Below, in pieces: positions 62,109 to 64,000 of a DNA stretch of 64,000 nucleotides. Origin of the DNA: Moniliella sp. 'wahieum' (lineage: Eukaryota > Basidiomycota > Moniliellomycetes > Moniliellales > Moniliellaceae); assembly GCA_003971905.1 (NCBI GenBank), contig RSEE01000117.1, positions 62,001-126,000 on the forward strand. The letters are read 5' to 3'. The position numbers and the translations under genes were made by a program. The notes beneath the pieces are model-generated. The model saw only the letters and a program-made list of their open reading frames with translations. It ran no database searches and was not told the origin of the DNA. Numbering within the stretch: position 1 is the first letter of the stretch; every line of letters begins with the position of its first letter.

Positions 62109-62240
62109 ACGCGTCCCTCCACCCCGCCGGTGCCCCCATTGCGACACCGACGCCCACACTCGCACACGGTGCCCCTTCAATCCACGCCCACGGTTGTGCC
62201 CCCACTGCGGTCGACCTGGCCACAAGGCTGCCGCGGAGCG
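62109..62240 (+). other. zinc-knuckle-like coding fragment, possible old retroelement remnant
   Basis: One frame encodes two Cys/His boxes in a row, CPHCDTDAHTRTRCP and CPHCGRPGHKAAAE, with a Pro/Arg-rich surround. Such paired knuckles occur in gag-like proteins of retroelements and in some LINE ORF1 proteins. No other part of such an element is evident, so if it is one it is a fossil fragment of unknown age. Could also be chance in GC-rich DNA. Confidence 0.3.
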
Positions 62241-63401
62241 GTGGAGCAAGGGGAAAGCAATTGGGGTCTTTGCGACAAAAATAAGGTGGGGGGGGGAGAG
62301 GACAAGAAGGGGGGGAGGACAAGAAGAGAGGGGGGGACAAAGGGAATTGGTGGAAGGATGGAGCAAGGATGATCGATGGTCCAGCGGTGGCGGGCTCGAT
62401 CCATGTAACGTGAATTACGACGACCCTGTCGCAGGTGGACCCTGCCAGGGGCTCACTCAGGTTGATGGGGTACAATCCCTTAAGTGAAAGACGACTCACG
62501 GTAGTTTCGGGCTTGGGCTACTTGGTGGATCCGAGCGAAGAGGAGAAGCATTGGGCGTGAAGCCGAGGCGGCTGCACGCGTGGCGAGGCTGCGTATACGC
62601 CGGCTGGAGGGTAGTAACGCGTCGGAAGCCTACGGGGCTGAGAGACGGGTAGATGCAGTGGAGCGGACAGACACTGCCAGGGCTGAGGCATGGCAGTGGT
62701 TGTGAAAGGAACCCACGCGACATGCTGTGGTACGGGGAACCGACGCGGCTGATGGAAGGCTCGCGCGACTGGGCAGATGGAAAGCTGGAGGACGAGGTTG
62801 GATGATGAAGATGATGCAGCTAAGTGGAGAGGTTGCCTGTATTACTGAATCAATTGGCTGGAAACGTTCAGGAGTTGGACAGGAAAGGCGGGAAGGGACG
62901 AGAACGGAAGGTGGGATAAAGGATCCCCACCAATCGAGGATGCTGACTGTTGGTTGCCCCCTCTTTTTGGTAATCCCCTTCTGTCTAAGCCCCATCGCAC
63001 TGGGATAGATGTTGACAGAGCGAAGCAGACGAAGCTGCTAAGAGTGCGACTGGGAGCACTCGCGATCCTATGGATGAGCTGCAAAGCAGCCTTCAGACAG
63101 GCGTGAAGGCAAAGGGGTGACCACAAGTCTACAAGCAACATCTGAATTGAAGGGAAGGAGAGACAGGAGAGAGGGAAGGGAGATGAAGCGAGCAGGGCGT
63201 ACGCGCCCTGCGAGCGGAACTCTTCCGCCCGGGTAAGTGAGGCGTCACCGATCCACCGAGGGCCGTGCAAGGGAACCCCAGCACTACCCTCCAACAGAAG
63301 CAAGCGAAGGCAGCGAAGGCACTAAGAGTATCATCCGATAGCACTTCCTCGTGCATCATGTGTGAGAAGGCACAGCCCGGGGGAAATATGAGGAAAAGAA
63401 G

Positions 63402-63484
63402 AGACTCGAATGGGATTCGAACCCATGTCATCGCCTATTGGCCAGGGATGCGTTACCACTACGCTATCCAGCTGGGATAGAGCC
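63402..63484 (-). tRNA. tRNA-like sequence, probably a pseudogene or tRNA-derived repeat
   Basis: On the minus strand both RNA polymerase III boxes are perfect: A box TAGCGTAGTGG and B box GGTTCGAATCC, with T arm ATGGG-TTCGAAT-CCCAT. GGCTCTA can pair with TCGAGTC (one mismatch) as an acceptor stem, but about 11 extra bases (TCCCAGCTGGA) sit between it and the D arm. The anticodon arm (ATCCC...GGCGAT) has a bulge and no clear anticodon. CTATCC/GGATAG forms an extra hairpin. I therefore doubt that it makes a working tRNA. Confidence 0.5.
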
Positions 63485-64000
63485 GCTGCAGGATCACAGT
63501 CTAACATCATGCGAGCACGCGTTCACCTTGCGCATGCATCTGCCTTCACCCATCAATGAGAAAGGCATCGCTTGGTATTACGGTCTCTATTTCCGACAGT
63601 GTTGAGCGTACCGCCGCTGCGAGTAGGTCCGCTGATGCCTTTTTGCTGCTTCGCCCACAAGTCATATGGACTCGACTCGTTCCTTGGTACGCGGCACGCG
63701 CCTCCGTTTTTTCGGGCTTCAGTCGGGCATTTCACAGCCACAGCGAATGCCCCTCCCAGCTTTAAGCTTCAGGGAGAAGGACAAGGGGAACCAGTGGGAG
63801 CTCTCAGGGGACTGTACGTTGATTCTGCTCTTGCTTCTTCCCACGAACGATCGCCACATCCTTTTGGCCTAGTCTCGACTCTGGTCTTTGCTTTAGCCCC
63901 GACTGCGACATTATTATTGGTGGGGAGGAGCAAGAGCAGAGGACATGGTGCGAAACGCTCTGGACGTAGCCTCTCGATGAGTGTTGAGGTTTTGAGTACT
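63485..64000. other. window end, nothing supported
   Basis: No gene, RNA or repeat recognised in the last 516 bases. Confidence 0.4.

Larger units (their letters stand above)
56415..63401. other. gene-poor region with microsatellites
   Basis: About 7 kb without a gene I can defend. The left part (56600-57300) is GC-rich with a T run (56925-56935). Next come several microsatellites listed separately, TACTGAGTACTC-like words (57535-57592), and an AT-richer stretch (58500-61900) in which both strands are broken by stops. Last is a G-rich stretch (62287-62340) after a zinc-knuckle fragment. Confidence 0.45.

Overview
The window is nuclear DNA from a fungus, most likely a basidiomycete. Genes are split by short introns (about 45-230 nt, GTRNGT...YAG). 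They encode fungal housekeeping proteins, a membrane protein of the mostly basidiomycete DUF6533 type, and a tRNA-Arg with a 9-nt intron. The genome is moderately GC-rich, and coding sequence is interspersed with low-complexity intergenic DNA. I cannot fix the genus.

Layout, left to right: a DUF2828/von Willebrand A protein running off the left edge (-); a LEA-2-like single-span membrane protein (+); a very long DYRK-family kinase (+, about 7.8 kb); glutathione-dependent formaldehyde dehydrogenase SFA1 (+), convergent with the Golgi GDP-mannose transporter VRG4 (-), which is divergent from a PBDC1 homologue (+); a complete-looking 3.25-kb DNA transposon with 44-bp inverted repeats, 8-bp target duplications and an intron-bearing gene resembling Ulp1 proteases; a DUF6533 seven-span membrane protein (+); an MFS drug:H+ antiporter (-); two 5'-truncated LINE 3' ends in inverted orientation; pirin (+), convergent with the TORC1 subunit KOG1/raptor (-); tRNA-Arg(ACG) (+); an SAM methyltransferase (-); ribosomal protein eL38 (-); a tail-anchored FHA protein of the Far9/Far10/SLMAP type (-); an unrecognised multi-exon coiled-coil gene (+); the ER-anchored E2 enzyme UBC6 (+); and a MARVEL-like four-span protein (-). 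The last 7.5 kb hold no gene I can defend, only microsatellites, a zinc-knuckle fragment and a tRNA-like sequence.

Nearly every conserved gene, including ones expected to be essential or highly expressed (VRG4, SFA1, KOG1, pirin), changes reading frame several times. Most changes lie at short homopolymers and look like single missing bases. Because protein conservation continues perfectly across the shifts, I read this as uncorrected long-read sequence error rather than pseudogenisation. CDS coordinates are therefore outer limits from start to stop; most cannot be translated in a single frame even after intron removal.

The genes do not form a metabolic cluster. Several belong to growth control and secretion (KOG1, Far10-like, DYRK kinase, VRG4, UBC6), but I see no evidence beyond chance neighbourhood. 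The item most worth following is the transposon at 22960-26208, which carries a protease-like gene and no transposase I can recognise.
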